From NCBI RefSeq assembly GCF_014202335.1, contig NZ_JACHGP010000008.1, positions 310,001 to 374,000 on the forward strand: a stretch of 64,000 nt of DNA, given 5' to 3'. The first letter of the stretch is position 1, and every line of letters starts with the position of its first letter. Both the position numbers and the translations under genes were made by a program. The stretch comes from Mycobacterium sp. AZCC_0083. GTDB lineage: Bacteria > Actinomycetota > Actinomycetes > Mycobacteriales > Mycobacteriaceae. Positions 43,701 to 52,700 of the stretch are shown here, in pieces. The notes below the pieces were generated by a model that was not told the DNA's origin, ran no database searches, and saw only the letters and a program-made list of their open reading frames with translations.

Positions 43701-44321
43701 ATGCCCAAGCCCACAAAGGGTCCTCGCCTCGGCGGGTCGTCCTCGCACCAGAAGGCGCTCCTGGCCAACCTGGCCACGTCGCTGTTCGAACACGGCCGGA
43801 TCAAGACGACCGAGCCGAAGGCGCGGGCGTTGCGGCCGTACGCGGAGAAGCTGATCACCCACGCCAAGAAGGGCACGCTGCACAACCGGCGTGAGGTGAT
43901 GAAGAAGATCCGCGACAAGGACGTCGTGCACGCCCTGTTCGCCGAGATCGGACCCTTCTTCGCCGACCGCGCAGGCGGCTACACCCGCATCATCAAGGTG
44001 GAGGCACGCAAGGGCGACAACGCCCCGATGGCCGTCATCGAGCTGGTTCGGGAGAAGACGGTGACCTCCGAGGCCAACCGTGCTCGCCGCGCGTCCGCGT
44101 CCAAGAAGGCTGAACCCGCCGCGGCAGCTCCGGCTGTCGAGGAGGCTCCGGTCGAGGAGGACACGGTCGTCGAGGAGTCGGTCGACGAGGTCCCAGAGGC
44201 CGAGTCCATCGAGGAAGATTCAGCGATCGAAGACGCCCAGACCGCCGAGGCCGAGACCGCTGAGGTCGAAGCCGACGCCGAGGAGAAGGCTGACTCGGAC
44301 AAGGATGCCGACAAGTCCTAA
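43701..44321 (+). CDS. rplQ: 50S ribosomal protein L17 with long acidic tail
   Basis: A 206-aa bL17. The first 120 residues are standard (MPKPTKGPRLGGSSSHQKAL; ALRPYAEKLITHAKKG; GDNAPMAVIELV). The last 75 or so form an Ala/Glu-rich acidic, probably disordered extension, longer than in the 180-aa M. tuberculosis protein. It is preceded by TTAGGAGA and followed after 4 bp by truA. Confidence 0.96.
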   Translation: MPKPTKGPRLGGSSSHQKALLANLATSLFEHGRIKTTEPKARALRPYAEKLITHAKKGTLHNRREVMKKIRDKDVVHALFAEIGPFFADRAGGYTRIIKVEARKGDNAPMAVIELVREKTVTSEANRARRASASKKAEPAAAAPAVEEAPVEEDTVVEESVDEVPEAESIEEDSAIEDAQTAEAETAEVEADAEEKADSDKDADKS

Positions 44322-44325
44322 GCGC

Positions 44326-45210
44326 ATGAACGACGAGCCCGCCATCGATTCCGGTGGCGGGCTTGTTCGTCTTCGCTTCAAGATCGCCTACGACGGAACC
44401 GATTTCGCCGGCTGGGCGGCCCAGATCGGGCAGCGCACCGTGGCCGGTGTCCTCGACGATGCACTGAGTACGGTGTTCCGCACTCCTGTCGTGACGCGCG
44501 CGGCAGGTCGTACCGATACCGGCGTGCACGCCGCGGGTCAGGTCGCGCACTGCGACGTGCCCGTCGATGCGCTCGCGCAGGCGTACCCGCGCAGCCCACG
44601 CGATGGTGAGCCCGAATTCCTGCCGCTGGTAAGGCGATTGGGAAAGTTCCTGCCCGAAGACGTCCGCGTGCTCGACGCCGTAAGGGCGCCAGCCGGATTC
44701 GACGCCAGGTTCTCGGCGTTGCGGCGCCACTACTCCTACCGGCTGTCCACCGCGCCATACGGTGTCGACCCGCAAGAGGCCCGCTTCGTCACGCCGTGGC
44801 CGCGCCCCCTTGACGTCGACGCGATGACCGAGGCGTCACGAAGCCTATTGGGGTTGAGGGACTTTGCGGCATTCTGCCGGCATCGCGAGGGAGCCACCAC
44901 GATTCGGGACCTGCAACGGCTGGACTGGTCGCGCGACGGTGACGCGGTCACTGCGTACGTCACCGCCGACGCGTTCTGCTGGTCGATGGTGCGGTCGTTG
45001 GTCGGCGCGCTGCTGGCAGTGGGGGAGGGCCGTCGCGAACCCGGTTGGTGCGCCGAGTTGTTGACGGCTACGAAGCGATCGAGCGAGTTCGCCGCCGCGC
45101 CCGCGCGTGGCCTCACCTTCGTCGCCGTCGACTATCCGCCTGACGACCAACTCGAGGCGCGGATGACGGTGACCCGCGAAGTGCGAACGGCCGACGAGGT
45201 TCAGCGCTGA
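44326..45210 (+). CDS. truA: tRNA pseudouridine(38-40) synthase
   Basis: A 294-aa pseudouridine synthase acting on the tRNA anticodon stem-loop. The catalytic Asp64 is in AAGRTDTGVHAAGQVAH; RLRFKIAYDGTDFAGWAAQ and DAFCWSMVRSLVGALLAVG are family motifs. The ATG at 44326 lies 4 bp after the rplQ stop; the frame upstream overlaps rplQ and is rejected. Last gene of the infA operon; its stop directly abuts the convergent cutinase gene end. Confidence 0.96.
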   Translation: MNDEPAIDSGGGLVRLRFKIAYDGTDFAGWAAQIGQRTVAGVLDDALSTVFRTPVVTRAAGRTDTGVHAAGQVAHCDVPVDALAQAYPRSPRDGEPEFLPLVRRLGKFLPEDVRVLDAVRAPAGFDARFSALRRHYSYRLSTAPYGVDPQEARFVTPWPRPLDVDAMTEASRSLLGLRDFAAFCRHREGATTIRDLQRLDWSRDGDAVTAYVTADAFCWSMVRSLVGALLAVGEGRREPGWCAELLTATKRSSEFAAAPARGLTFVAVDYPPDDQLEARMTVTREVRTADEVQR

Positions 45211-45912
45211 CTACTGCGGCGGCGGTGGTGGCGCGAGCCTGCCTGCGACGAAGTCGGCGGCCGCGTTGACCATGCCGGCGTCGATGTAGGCCTTGGCCAT
45301 GTGATCGGACCAGTTGTCCTTCCACGTGTCCGGGTCGGCAGGATTGCAGATCGGGTCGGCGCCGTGGCACTGCTCGATGGTCCTGTCGCGGTAGACCGGG
45401 TTGAAGTTCCCGATGGGTCCGGCCCACTGAATGCCGTTGCCGAAGAGCGCGACTGCGGCGATGTGCTGCTCCATGTCCGCGGGCAGTGGCTGGCTGAAGC
45501 CGAAGAACTGGAAGGGCAGGGCGAGCACGACGTCGGTGACGCCGGCCCCGAGCGAGTACCCGCCGAGCACGATCCGGGTGTTGGGGCAGCTCGTGGCGGT
45601 GCTCTGAATGCGCTGGCTCATGTCGTTGGCGCCGACGTCGATCTGGTTGTCGGCGGGGTAGCGCACCGCATAGAGGTTGACGTTCTTCTTCGTCTCCTGC
45701 CGAAGCGTACTGACGAAGGTGTTTCCGATCGTCCCGGCACCTGCGGGCTCCATGCGGCCGCGGGCGAAGATGACCTCGACGTCGGAGCAGGCCGCCGCGG
45801 ACGCCGTCGGGAGGCCGTGCGTCGCGAGTGCGGGACCGACCAACAGGGTAGCGGCGGAGAGTGTGGTGGCGAGGGCGGCGACGACGAGTCTGCGAATCTG
45901 CTGAAGGCTCAC
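45211..45912 (-). CDS. Cutinase-family serine esterase (copy 1)
   Basis: A 233-aa secreted alpha/beta hydrolase (Culp family, acting on lipids or polyesters). Signal peptide to about residue 41 (ALATHGLPTASAAAC). The nucleophile motif is LGGYSLGAGV; the Asp is in CHGADPICNPADP and the His in NWSDHMAKAY. The N-terminal oxyanion loop reads FARGRMEPAG rather than FARGTxExPG as in the other three copies. The C-terminus is Pro-rich (LAPPPPPQ). Start GTG ends at 45912. Matches the M. tuberculosis cut3/cut4 position next to truA. Confidence 0.9.
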   Translation of the reverse strand: MSLQQIRRLVVAALATTLSAATLLVGPALATHGLPTASAAACSDVEVIFARGRMEPAGAGTIGNTFVSTLRQETKKNVNLYAVRYPADNQIDVGANDMSQRIQSTATSCPNTRIVLGGYSLGAGVTDVVLALPFQFFGFSQPLPADMEQHIAAVALFGNGIQWAGPIGNFNPVYRDRTIEQCHGADPICNPADPDTWKDNWSDHMAKAYIDAGMVNAAADFVAGRLAPPPPPQ

Positions 45913-46039
45913 CGGACCGATGTTAGCCGAACTAATTGGCGCCTTAGTCGCCAGCTCGTGGCTTCCGGGTTGCGGCTGACCTGCGACGAACGACGTCAGT
46001 GACCGGCTGGCAAACGACGGTCTGCGGCTTCTGGCAGAC

Positions 46040-46684
46040 CTACAGTTTGCTGATGGCGAAGTCGACCCCCGAGTTCAGGCCACCACCCGCGACGTAGGCC
46101 AGCTGGAGGTGAGACAGGGCGAACGGTCCGCCAGAGCAGATGGGGTCGCCCGGATTGCAGACGTCGAGGAACCGGTCAGCGAATTCGGGACCAGGCGCCA
46201 GTGGCACGTCCAACAGTCGACTGGCGTTGCCGAAGAGCACGACCGCAGCAATGCGATCGTCGACCCCCGGTGCCAGAGGATCGTTGAGCACCCGGTTGGT
46301 CACGGCGGCACCGAGCGAGTACCCGCCGACGACGATCCGGGTGTTCGGACACCGGCTGGCGAACGAGTTCAGCTGTGCGGTCAGGTCATTCACGCCGGGG
46401 CCGATGTCTTGATGGGCCGGGTAGTTCACTGCGGATGCGGCGACGTCGCGGCCGGTCCGGTCACGAATGCCTTGCACGAAGACCTCGCCCACCTGTCCGA
46501 GTCCCGGCGGTTCGTCGGTGCCGCGGGCGAAGAAGACCTGCACGTCCGGGCACGGCGCGGCCGCGGCCTTGGGGGTCCCAACGGTGCCGGAGACCGTCAC
46601 GGCCGTCACTCCCGCCGCCGCCAGAATCGTCAACGCCGACACCGAAACCCAGCCACGGAACCGGCCCAACACGGATGTGGTCAC
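46040..46684 (-). CDS. Cutinase-family serine esterase (copy 2)
   Basis: A 214-aa secreted cutinase-like enzyme. The GTG ending at 46684 (MTTSVLGRFRGWVSVSALTI) is preferred; a TTG five codons earlier is the alternative. Signal peptide ends near GTPKAAAAPC. Catalytic set: GGYSLGAAV (Ser), CNPGDPICSGG (Asp), LSHLQLAYV (His); cysteines for two disulfides are kept. The oxyanion loop is FARGTDEPPG. It lacks the aromatic insertion present in copies 1, 3 and 4 after the nucleophile elbow. Confidence 0.88.
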   Translation of the reverse strand: MTTSVLGRFRGWVSVSALTILAAAGVTAVTVSGTVGTPKAAAAPCPDVQVFFARGTDEPPGLGQVGEVFVQGIRDRTGRDVAASAVNYPAHQDIGPGVNDLTAQLNSFASRCPNTRIVVGGYSLGAAVTNRVLNDPLAPGVDDRIAAVVLFGNASRLLDVPLAPGPEFADRFLDVCNPGDPICSGGPFALSHLQLAYVAGGGLNSGVDFAISKL

Positions 46685-46715
46685 GCCAGGGATATCCAAT
46701 GCCTACCGAAGATCG

Positions 46716-47381
46716 TTACAGCAGGCTTGCGACGAAGTTGGCGGCCTGGTTGGTAGGCCCGCCCGCGTAGGCCTTGTGCGCGGCCACGCTCTCGCCGTCG
46801 GTTTGGCAGATCGGGTCGTTGCCGTTGCACAGATCGATGGACCGGCCACCCCACACCGGGCTCGAGGTCAGCGGCAGGCCGAGCTTGGCCGACGGGTTGC
46901 CGAAGACGGCGATGCCGGCGACGTGTTCGGGTGCGTCGGGCGGCAGCGGGTTGTTGAACCCGATCGCCGGGAATGGCACTGCGGCAATCACGTCCATCAC
47001 CGCTGCGCCCTGCGAGTAGCCGCCCAGCACCAGACGCGTCCCTGGGCAGGCACCCATCATGTACTGGATGTGCGCGCTCGCGTCGTTGGCTCCGTTTGCG
47101 GCTGCAAGGAAGTCGTAGGTGGCCGGGTAGTTCACGGCATAGGTTCCGACCGAGCGGCCGCCCACCTTGTTGCGCAACGAGTCGACGAAGGCCCCGCCGG
47201 GCAGTCCGAGACCTGGTGCTTCCGAGGTGCCGCGGGCGAACACCACCTCGATGTCGGGGCAGTCGTCGGCCGACGCCGTCGGCAGTGCGCCGATGGGGCC
47301 GTTGGTCATCACGGGAGCGAGGACGGCGGTACATGCCGCCGCGACGGCGAACGCTGTGCGCCGGACAAGATCAGAAGCCAC
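46716..47381 (-). CDS. Cutinase-family serine esterase (copy 3)
   Basis: A 221-aa secreted cutinase-like enzyme starting at GTG ending at 47381 (MASDLVRRTAFAVAAACTAV). The signal peptide ends near LPTASADDC. Catalytic set: LGGYSQGAAVMD (Ser), CNGNDPICQTD (Asp), VAAHKAYAG (His); oxyanion loop FARGTSEAPGLG. It lies 24 bp downstream of copy 4 on the same strand and 31 bp before copy 2, so the four may form an operon. Confidence 0.9.
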   Translation of the reverse strand: MASDLVRRTAFAVAAACTAVLAPVMTNGPIGALPTASADDCPDIEVVFARGTSEAPGLGLPGGAFVDSLRNKVGGRSVGTYAVNYPATYDFLAAANGANDASAHIQYMMGACPGTRLVLGGYSQGAAVMDVIAAVPFPAIGFNNPLPPDAPEHVAGIAVFGNPSAKLGLPLTSSPVWGGRSIDLCNGNDPICQTDGESVAAHKAYAGGPTNQAANFVASLL

Positions 47382-47405
47382 GCTAAATAGTAACGCGGGA
47401 TTCAG

Positions 47406-48050
47406 CTAGACCAGTCCAGCAACGAAGCTCGCGCCCTGATTCGTGAGGCCAGCGGACACATAATCGCTATGAGCGAACGGATTGCGGCCGCGGGAGCAGA
47501 TCGGGTCGCCGTCCTTGCAGATGTCGATGGCCCGCCCGCCGAAGACCGAATTCGTGATCGGAATCGAGAACTTCGCCGAGGGGTTGCCGAAGACGGCGAC
47601 GGCCTTGATGGACGGGACGAGGCTTGACGCCAGCGGGGGCGCCGATCCGATCTCGCCAACCTTGTTGCCGAGTGGTGGAATGCCGGCGAGCATGTCCACC
47701 ACTGCCGCGCCCTGCGAGTATCCGCCGAGCACGATCTTGGTCGACGGGCACTGCTGAATCAGGGTCGCGATGTAGTTGGCGGCGTCGTTGGCACCGTCTG
47801 CGGCGGTCAGGAAGTCATACGAGGCGGGGTAGTTCACCGCATACGTGCTCAGGCTCTGGCCGCCGACAAGGCCGCTCAGCGTTGCGGAGAAGGCATCGCC
47901 GACGCGTCCGAGACCAGGCGTGTCGTCGGTACCGCGGGCGAAGATCACCGTGATGTCGGAGCACGGTTCGGCCGTCGCCGCGGGGGCGACTGCCAGCATC
48001 GTGGCCACACTTACCAAAGCCGACGTGATCGCGGCCAGACGAGCCGACAT
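47406..48050 (-). CDS. Cutinase-family serine esterase (copy 4)
   Basis: A 214-aa secreted cutinase-like enzyme. The ATG ending at 48050 (MSARLAAITSALVSVATMLA) gives a compact signal peptide ending at PAATAEPC; starts at 48074 (ATG) or 48080 (GTG) are possible. Catalytic set: LGGYSQGAAVVD (Ser), CKDGDPICSRG (Asp), FAHSDYVSAG (His); oxyanion loop FARGTDDTPGLG. Most similar to copy 3. First of the four in transcription order. Confidence 0.9.
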   Translation of the reverse strand: MSARLAAITSALVSVATMLAVAPAATAEPCSDITVIFARGTDDTPGLGRVGDAFSATLSGLVGGQSLSTYAVNYPASYDFLTAADGANDAANYIATLIQQCPSTKIVLGGYSQGAAVVDMLAGIPPLGNKVGEIGSAPPLASSLVPSIKAVAVFGNPSAKFSIPITNSVFGGRAIDICKDGDPICSRGRNPFAHSDYVSAGLTNQGASFVAGLV

Positions 48051-48089
48051 TCTGAGCAAGGTCACGCAGCCCATCTTCACATACGACGT

Positions 48090-49100
48090 TCAGCTACGAC
48101 CAACCGTTTGCTCGGGGTGCCCGTCCCCGGCAGGCATTTCCGGCCAGGTGAGCTCGGCGACCTTGTCCGTGCGGTCGCCCTGCCTGGCCAGGACGAGCCC
48201 GGTGAGGACGACGGCGCCACCGACCGCCTGGGTCGGGGACATCGCCTCGCCCAACAGCGCCCACGCTGCCAGTACAGCGAACATCACCTCGGATAGCCCG
48301 ACGAGCGACGCGAACCGAGGCCGTAGCCGAGCGATGCCCATGATGCCAAGCGTGTAGGCGATGGCGGTCGGGATGACTGCCAGCGCGATGGCCGGGACCA
48401 CCCATGACGTCGTCCACCCCGCGACGACGGCGTCATGTGTGGCGAAGGTCAGCGGCAACACTCCTGTTAGCCCGAGCAGTGCCACCGCGACGCTGCCGAC
48501 GATCAGGCCACCGGCCGCGAGCGTGATCGAGTTCAGTCCGCTGCCGTCGGCAGTGACTTCGTCGGACATCACGAAGTAGCAGGCCGCGCAGATCGCCGCA
48601 GCCGAGGCCCAGGCGATGCCGACGAGGTTGATGTGGGCGCCAGAAAAGACGTCCAGCACCAACATGATTCCTGCGATGGCGATCGCGACGCCTGCCAGCG
48701 TGAGGTTGCTGGGGCGGCGACGGGTGCTCGCCCAGAGCCAGGCCACGACGAGAACCGGGGCGGTGTACTCGAGCAGCAGGGCCACGCCGACGGACAGGTG
48801 CGAGACGGCGTTGAAGTAGCAGAGCTGGGCGCCTGCGATGGGAATCAAGCCGTAGGCCACGACGGTCTTGCGGTGCTGCAGCGCTTCGCGGAACCAGTCG
48901 GGTTTGACGATGGTGGCGAAGATCGCCATCACCACGGCGCCACCGGCGAGCCGGGCGGTGACGGCGGCGGTCGGGCTCCATCCCGATTCCATCAGAGACT
49001 TGGCCAGCGGCCCCGACACGCCGAATGCGAATGCGGACGCGACGGCGAACAGGAGACCGAGGCGGAAGTGGTCAACGGAGGGTTTCATCGTGGCCGTCAC
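48090..49100 (-). CDS. EamA/DMT-superfamily membrane transporter
   Basis: A 336-aa integral membrane protein with ten predicted helices in two EamA repeats (first from GLLFAVASAFAFGVSGPLAK, second from GIAWASAAAICAACYFVMSD). The GTG ending at 49100 is used because GGAGG lies 6 nt upstream; an ATG four codons later is the alternative. Such carriers export amino acids or metabolites; RhtA/PecM-like members are common. It is divergent from the CGNR regulator, with a shared inverted repeat between them. Confidence 0.85.
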   Translation of the reverse strand: MTATMKPSVDHFRLGLLFAVASAFAFGVSGPLAKSLMESGWSPTAAVTARLAGGAVVMAIFATIVKPDWFREALQHRKTVVAYGLIPIAGAQLCYFNAVSHLSVGVALLLEYTAPVLVVAWLWASTRRRPSNLTLAGVAIAIAGIMLVLDVFSGAHINLVGIAWASAAAICAACYFVMSDEVTADGSGLNSITLAAGGLIVGSVAVALLGLTGVLPLTFATHDAVVAGWTTSWVVPAIALAVIPTAIAYTLGIMGIARLRPRFASLVGLSEVMFAVLAAWALLGEAMSPTQAVGGAVVLTGLVLARQGDRTDKVAELTWPEMPAGDGHPEQTVGRS

Positions 49101-49120
49101 CTGGCACCTCCTGGCATGTA

Positions 49121-49190
49121 ATGAGTAAAATCGATGTTGGTCATGACGCTATCGCCGAAAGGAGTCATGGGTCAAATGATTTTTACTCAT
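49121..49190. promoter_or_regulatory. Inverted repeat between EamA transporter and CGNR gene
   Basis: ATGAGTAAAA (49121-49130) and TTTTACTCAT (49181-49190) are perfect 10-bp reverse complements 50 bp apart. The left arm lies just before the transporter start, the right arm covers the first codons of the CGNR protein. A further 8-bp palindrome GTCATGAC lies at 49140-49147. Paired sites could bind the CGNR protein itself. Confidence 0.45.
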
Positions 49191-49727
49191 GACACCGAAC
49201 TCACACTGCGTGCCGCGTGTGTGCTGGTCAACACCGATCGAGTGGACGGTGAACAGCTCGGTGAGATCGACGAGCTGGACGAGTACCTGGACGGTTTCGG
49301 CTGGACGGGCCGACGCGACAAGGACACCGTCGAGCTGAGCGCTGTGCACCGGTTGCGGGAACGGCTCGGCAAGATCTGGGCCGTCGCCGACGACGAGGAG
49401 CGGGCCGTCGGTCAGGTCAACGCGCTGCTGAGCGATACCCGGGCGATGCCCTGGCTGACCAGGCACGCCGAGATGCCGGAATGGCATCTGCACCTGGCCT
49501 CGATTCACGACCCGCTGTGGCAACGGATGGGTGCCGAGATCGCGATGGCGCTGGCCGACCTGATTCGCGGCGGCGAGTTGCGGCGCCTCAAGGTGTGCGC
49601 CGCGCCGGACTGTGATGCGGTGCTGGTCGACCTTTCGCGCAACCGGTCCAGGATGTTCTGCGACACCGGCAACTGCGGCAATCGCCAGCACGTCGCGGCG
49701 TATCGGGAACGGCGAGCCAACGGGTAG
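49176..49727 (+). CDS. CGNR zinc-finger (ABATE-domain) putative regulator
   Basis: A 183-aa protein with an N-terminal ABATE domain and a C-terminal CGNR treble-clef zinc finger: CAAPDCDAVLVDLSRNRSR then MFCDTGNCGNRQHVAAYRER. The ATG at 49176 (MIFTHDTELTLRAACVLVNT) is 11 nt after GGAG; earlier in-frame ATGs at 49134 and 49167 are less well placed. Family members are often single-gene regulators next to transporters, consistent with the divergent EamA gene. Confidence 0.85.
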   Translation: MIFTHDTELTLRAACVLVNTDRVDGEQLGEIDELDEYLDGFGWTGRRDKDTVELSAVHRLRERLGKIWAVADDEERAVGQVNALLSDTRAMPWLTRHAEMPEWHLHLASIHDPLWQRMGAEIAMALADLIRGGELRRLKVCAAPDCDAVLVDLSRNRSRMFCDTGNCGNRQHVAAYRERRANG

Positions 49728-49749
49728 TCGGTTAGGGCGTGTACTCGGC

Positions 49750-52700
49750 TTAGTGCGCGGGACCCTGACCGGTCTCCTTGCGTAAGGCGCGTGCCGGATC
49801 GACGCGGCCCGCCAAACCCGAGAACGCAGTGCGTGGTGTTTGCGCGAGCACCGGTTTCGCTGCATCGCGCCCGAGAGCGATGGCTGCGTCTCGCCCGCGT
49901 CCCAACAGGCCGTCGGTCATGGATTCGTCCAAGGGCCGCCTTAGCGGCGCGTTGGACGTCGCGGTGACCCGAGTGGCGTCGTCAGCGGCCGGACGCTCGG
50001 AGGCAACGCTTCCCAATGTCGTCACCTGCGGGGTGACCACCGCGCCGGATCCGCGCTTGTAAAGGCTCCTGGCATCGGCGAACTTGCTGCCCACTTCGTT
50101 GAAGGGGCGCCTCAAGTGTGGATTCTGCAGCTCGGTTTCGTCGGTCAGACTGCTTTCGAATGGCTGTTGATTTCCGAGTTGATTGATGGCCGCTTTCATC
50201 GCGTTGGGCGGAATCTCCGGCACGGAATTCGGCTGTTCCCCCGTCGGGACCGACTGTGCGGTCGGTTCGTTCGATTGCGTGGGCGTAGCTTGCGGGGACG
50301 ACTGAGGTGGCAACGAAGTGGCGTGGGACGGTGACGGCGGTGGCGCCGCGGCGTTTGATGCCTGCTCGAGATAGTGTCGCCACGCCTGCAGATAGCCGAA
50401 CAGCTGCTGGGTGTAGTCCGTTGGCGAAGGTGGCATGGGCTGGCTGGGTGCGGGCGCCATGAACGGAAACGTCGGCGGCATGGGTGGATTCGTGACAGCG
50501 GGCGGCATGAACGGCATGCCGGGCGGCATGAACGGCATGAACGGCATGCCGGACGGCATCGCCGGGAAGCCCGGCGGCGCGCCGGAAGAATTCGGGGCCG
50601 GCAGTCCCGCCGTTAGGTTCGCCGACTGTTCGAGGAGCTGTCGCCACACCTGGAGGTAGGCAAGCAACTGCTGGTTGTACTCAAGAGGTGATGTCATCGG
50701 TTGACCTCCGGCTGATGGGGGTACGGGTGGCGTTGAGGCGCCTGCTGGAACCGCTGCCGGGCTATCCAACGGGTGAGGCAGCGAGTTGGCGCAGTAGTAC
50801 GAGTCGAGGAAGCGTAGAAGGCGGGTGTCGGCCGGTTCGCGGTTCTCGATGTCGAAGACGTAGCAGTAGTCCCCGGCCGGCGATGGCATCCGAATGGGAC
50901 TCGAGTAGCTCTGGTCGAGGAAGCCGAAGGGAAACTGCCAGGCAAGCGATGTTCTCTCCCGGCGATCGAGCCCGCCCGACCCGACCCAGACGTAGTGGTC
51001 GAGGATGGCGTTGACGGCGTGGCGCGCCGACTCGCCAGCCGCCTCCATCGACGTCATCCGGGTGAACGTCCTGGTCCACGTGCCTGCGAAGACCACCGAG
51101 TTGTGGTGGACCTGATAGCCCCCGTGACGGGCCTGCCAGACATCGCGGTGCTCGAGGTCTTCGAGCCATCGGTCCTCGGATGGAATCGCCCTCAGCGACG
51201 TGTTGTGCGGATTCCACGGCTCAGGACCGGGCCGGTTGTTCCAATCGCCGACGATCGGCACCAAGTACGGTGTCTCGTTGCGAACGGCACGGCTTCCGCC
51301 CTGTCCGGGTCCGCCTGCCATCACCAGACCTTGGTCGAGGGCGTACCACGACGGCCACGGCAGAAGCGCCTCGGGGACGTTGCCCGCGCCGCCCGTGATG
51401 GCAACGGTGATCTGTCGCCACACCTCGGCGGCGATCTCGTCCGCCGTGCAGTCGCGCGCCGCTCTACCCCACCCGTGTTCGTCGACGAGATGACGGGAGG
51501 GCGTGTTGAAGTCGCCGATGTCGACCGAGAGCACCGCGACGTGGCCGTCGCGAACCAGCGACGGGCGCCGCTCCCACATACCGTGCTGGTTGATCGACGA
51601 GAGCCCCCACTCGGAACCCGAGTGATACATGTGCCCCCGGAGCAGCTGGAACTCCGTGTCGAAGAAGAACTGAATGCCGGCCAACGTCTGGAACCGATCC
51701 CAGGGCACTAGTCCCATCTCGTCCATGGCGTAGGGGTTCCGCCTGGCTTTGGGTCGAGTGCCCCTAGGCTCCAGTGGGCCGTTGGGCGGCGGAACGGAGG
51801 TGGTGAATCCGTCGAGCCCGGCCACCGTTCCGCCCGTGCCCGCCGCGCGCATCGGGGCGGTGATTCGTTCGGCGGCAGGGGAATCGACGGCGACCACCGC
51901 GTAGTCCGGGGTCACCCGTGTGCCGTCGGCCAGCGAGACCTGAACGCGCGGCTTGAGGTGGGGCGGCAGGTCGATGTCGGTGGCGGGCGGATCGATGCGC
52001 TCGGCCGCGCCGCGAACGAAGCGGACTCCGAGTGCGACGAGATGGTGGTACCAGTGGTCGAGCCACGATTCGGTCGTGGGGCCGTTGAGCACGCCGTCGG
52101 CCTTGTTGTCGCGCCGGTCCATCTGCAGCTGAAGCTGGAGGTAGGTGGTGAGGTTCGTGCGGGCGTCTCCCCAGCGCGCGTCGAATGCGGCCAGCACGCG
52201 CGGCATTTCGAGCAGATACTTGTCGAAGTGCGGCGAGTAGGTGAACCTACGGGCCCCCGCCGCGTTGTCTCTTCCGACGAAGAAGTCATAGGCAGAGAGG
52301 TTCTGCAGTTCCTTGGCCCGACGTAGCGGGCTGGTGACGAGGTAGCGCAGTACCCTGCTCAGGAAAGTCGCTATGTCGATCGGTGTGAATCCCAACTTCA
52401 TGAGTTGGCCGACGGTGCTGATGAGTTCGATGGGGGTGCGCGGCGCCTCGCGCGGGAAGACAAGGGAAGCTTGGCCTTCCACCGTGGTGCCCTGCGTGAT
52501 CACTCGCCTCACGTTGTCCATGACCGTGCGCGACGTCGCTTGCCAGGTGACCTCACCCCTGGCGGAAACCATGGGCTCGTAGGTCGGGATGCGCTGGAAC
52601 AAGTCCCAGGTGTGCAGGTAGTAGGCCGGGAAGAAGCGGAAGCCGTGTTCGCCGGCAACCGCACGTCCCGGCGTGGGCGGTTGGCCGCGCCTGCCCGGGA

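Noticed and set aside
50480..50580. Short tandem DNA repeats resembling a repeat array
   Set aside because: They are in frame and encode the Met/Pro linker of the oxidoreductase; no spacers, so not a CRISPR or minisatellite of separate function.
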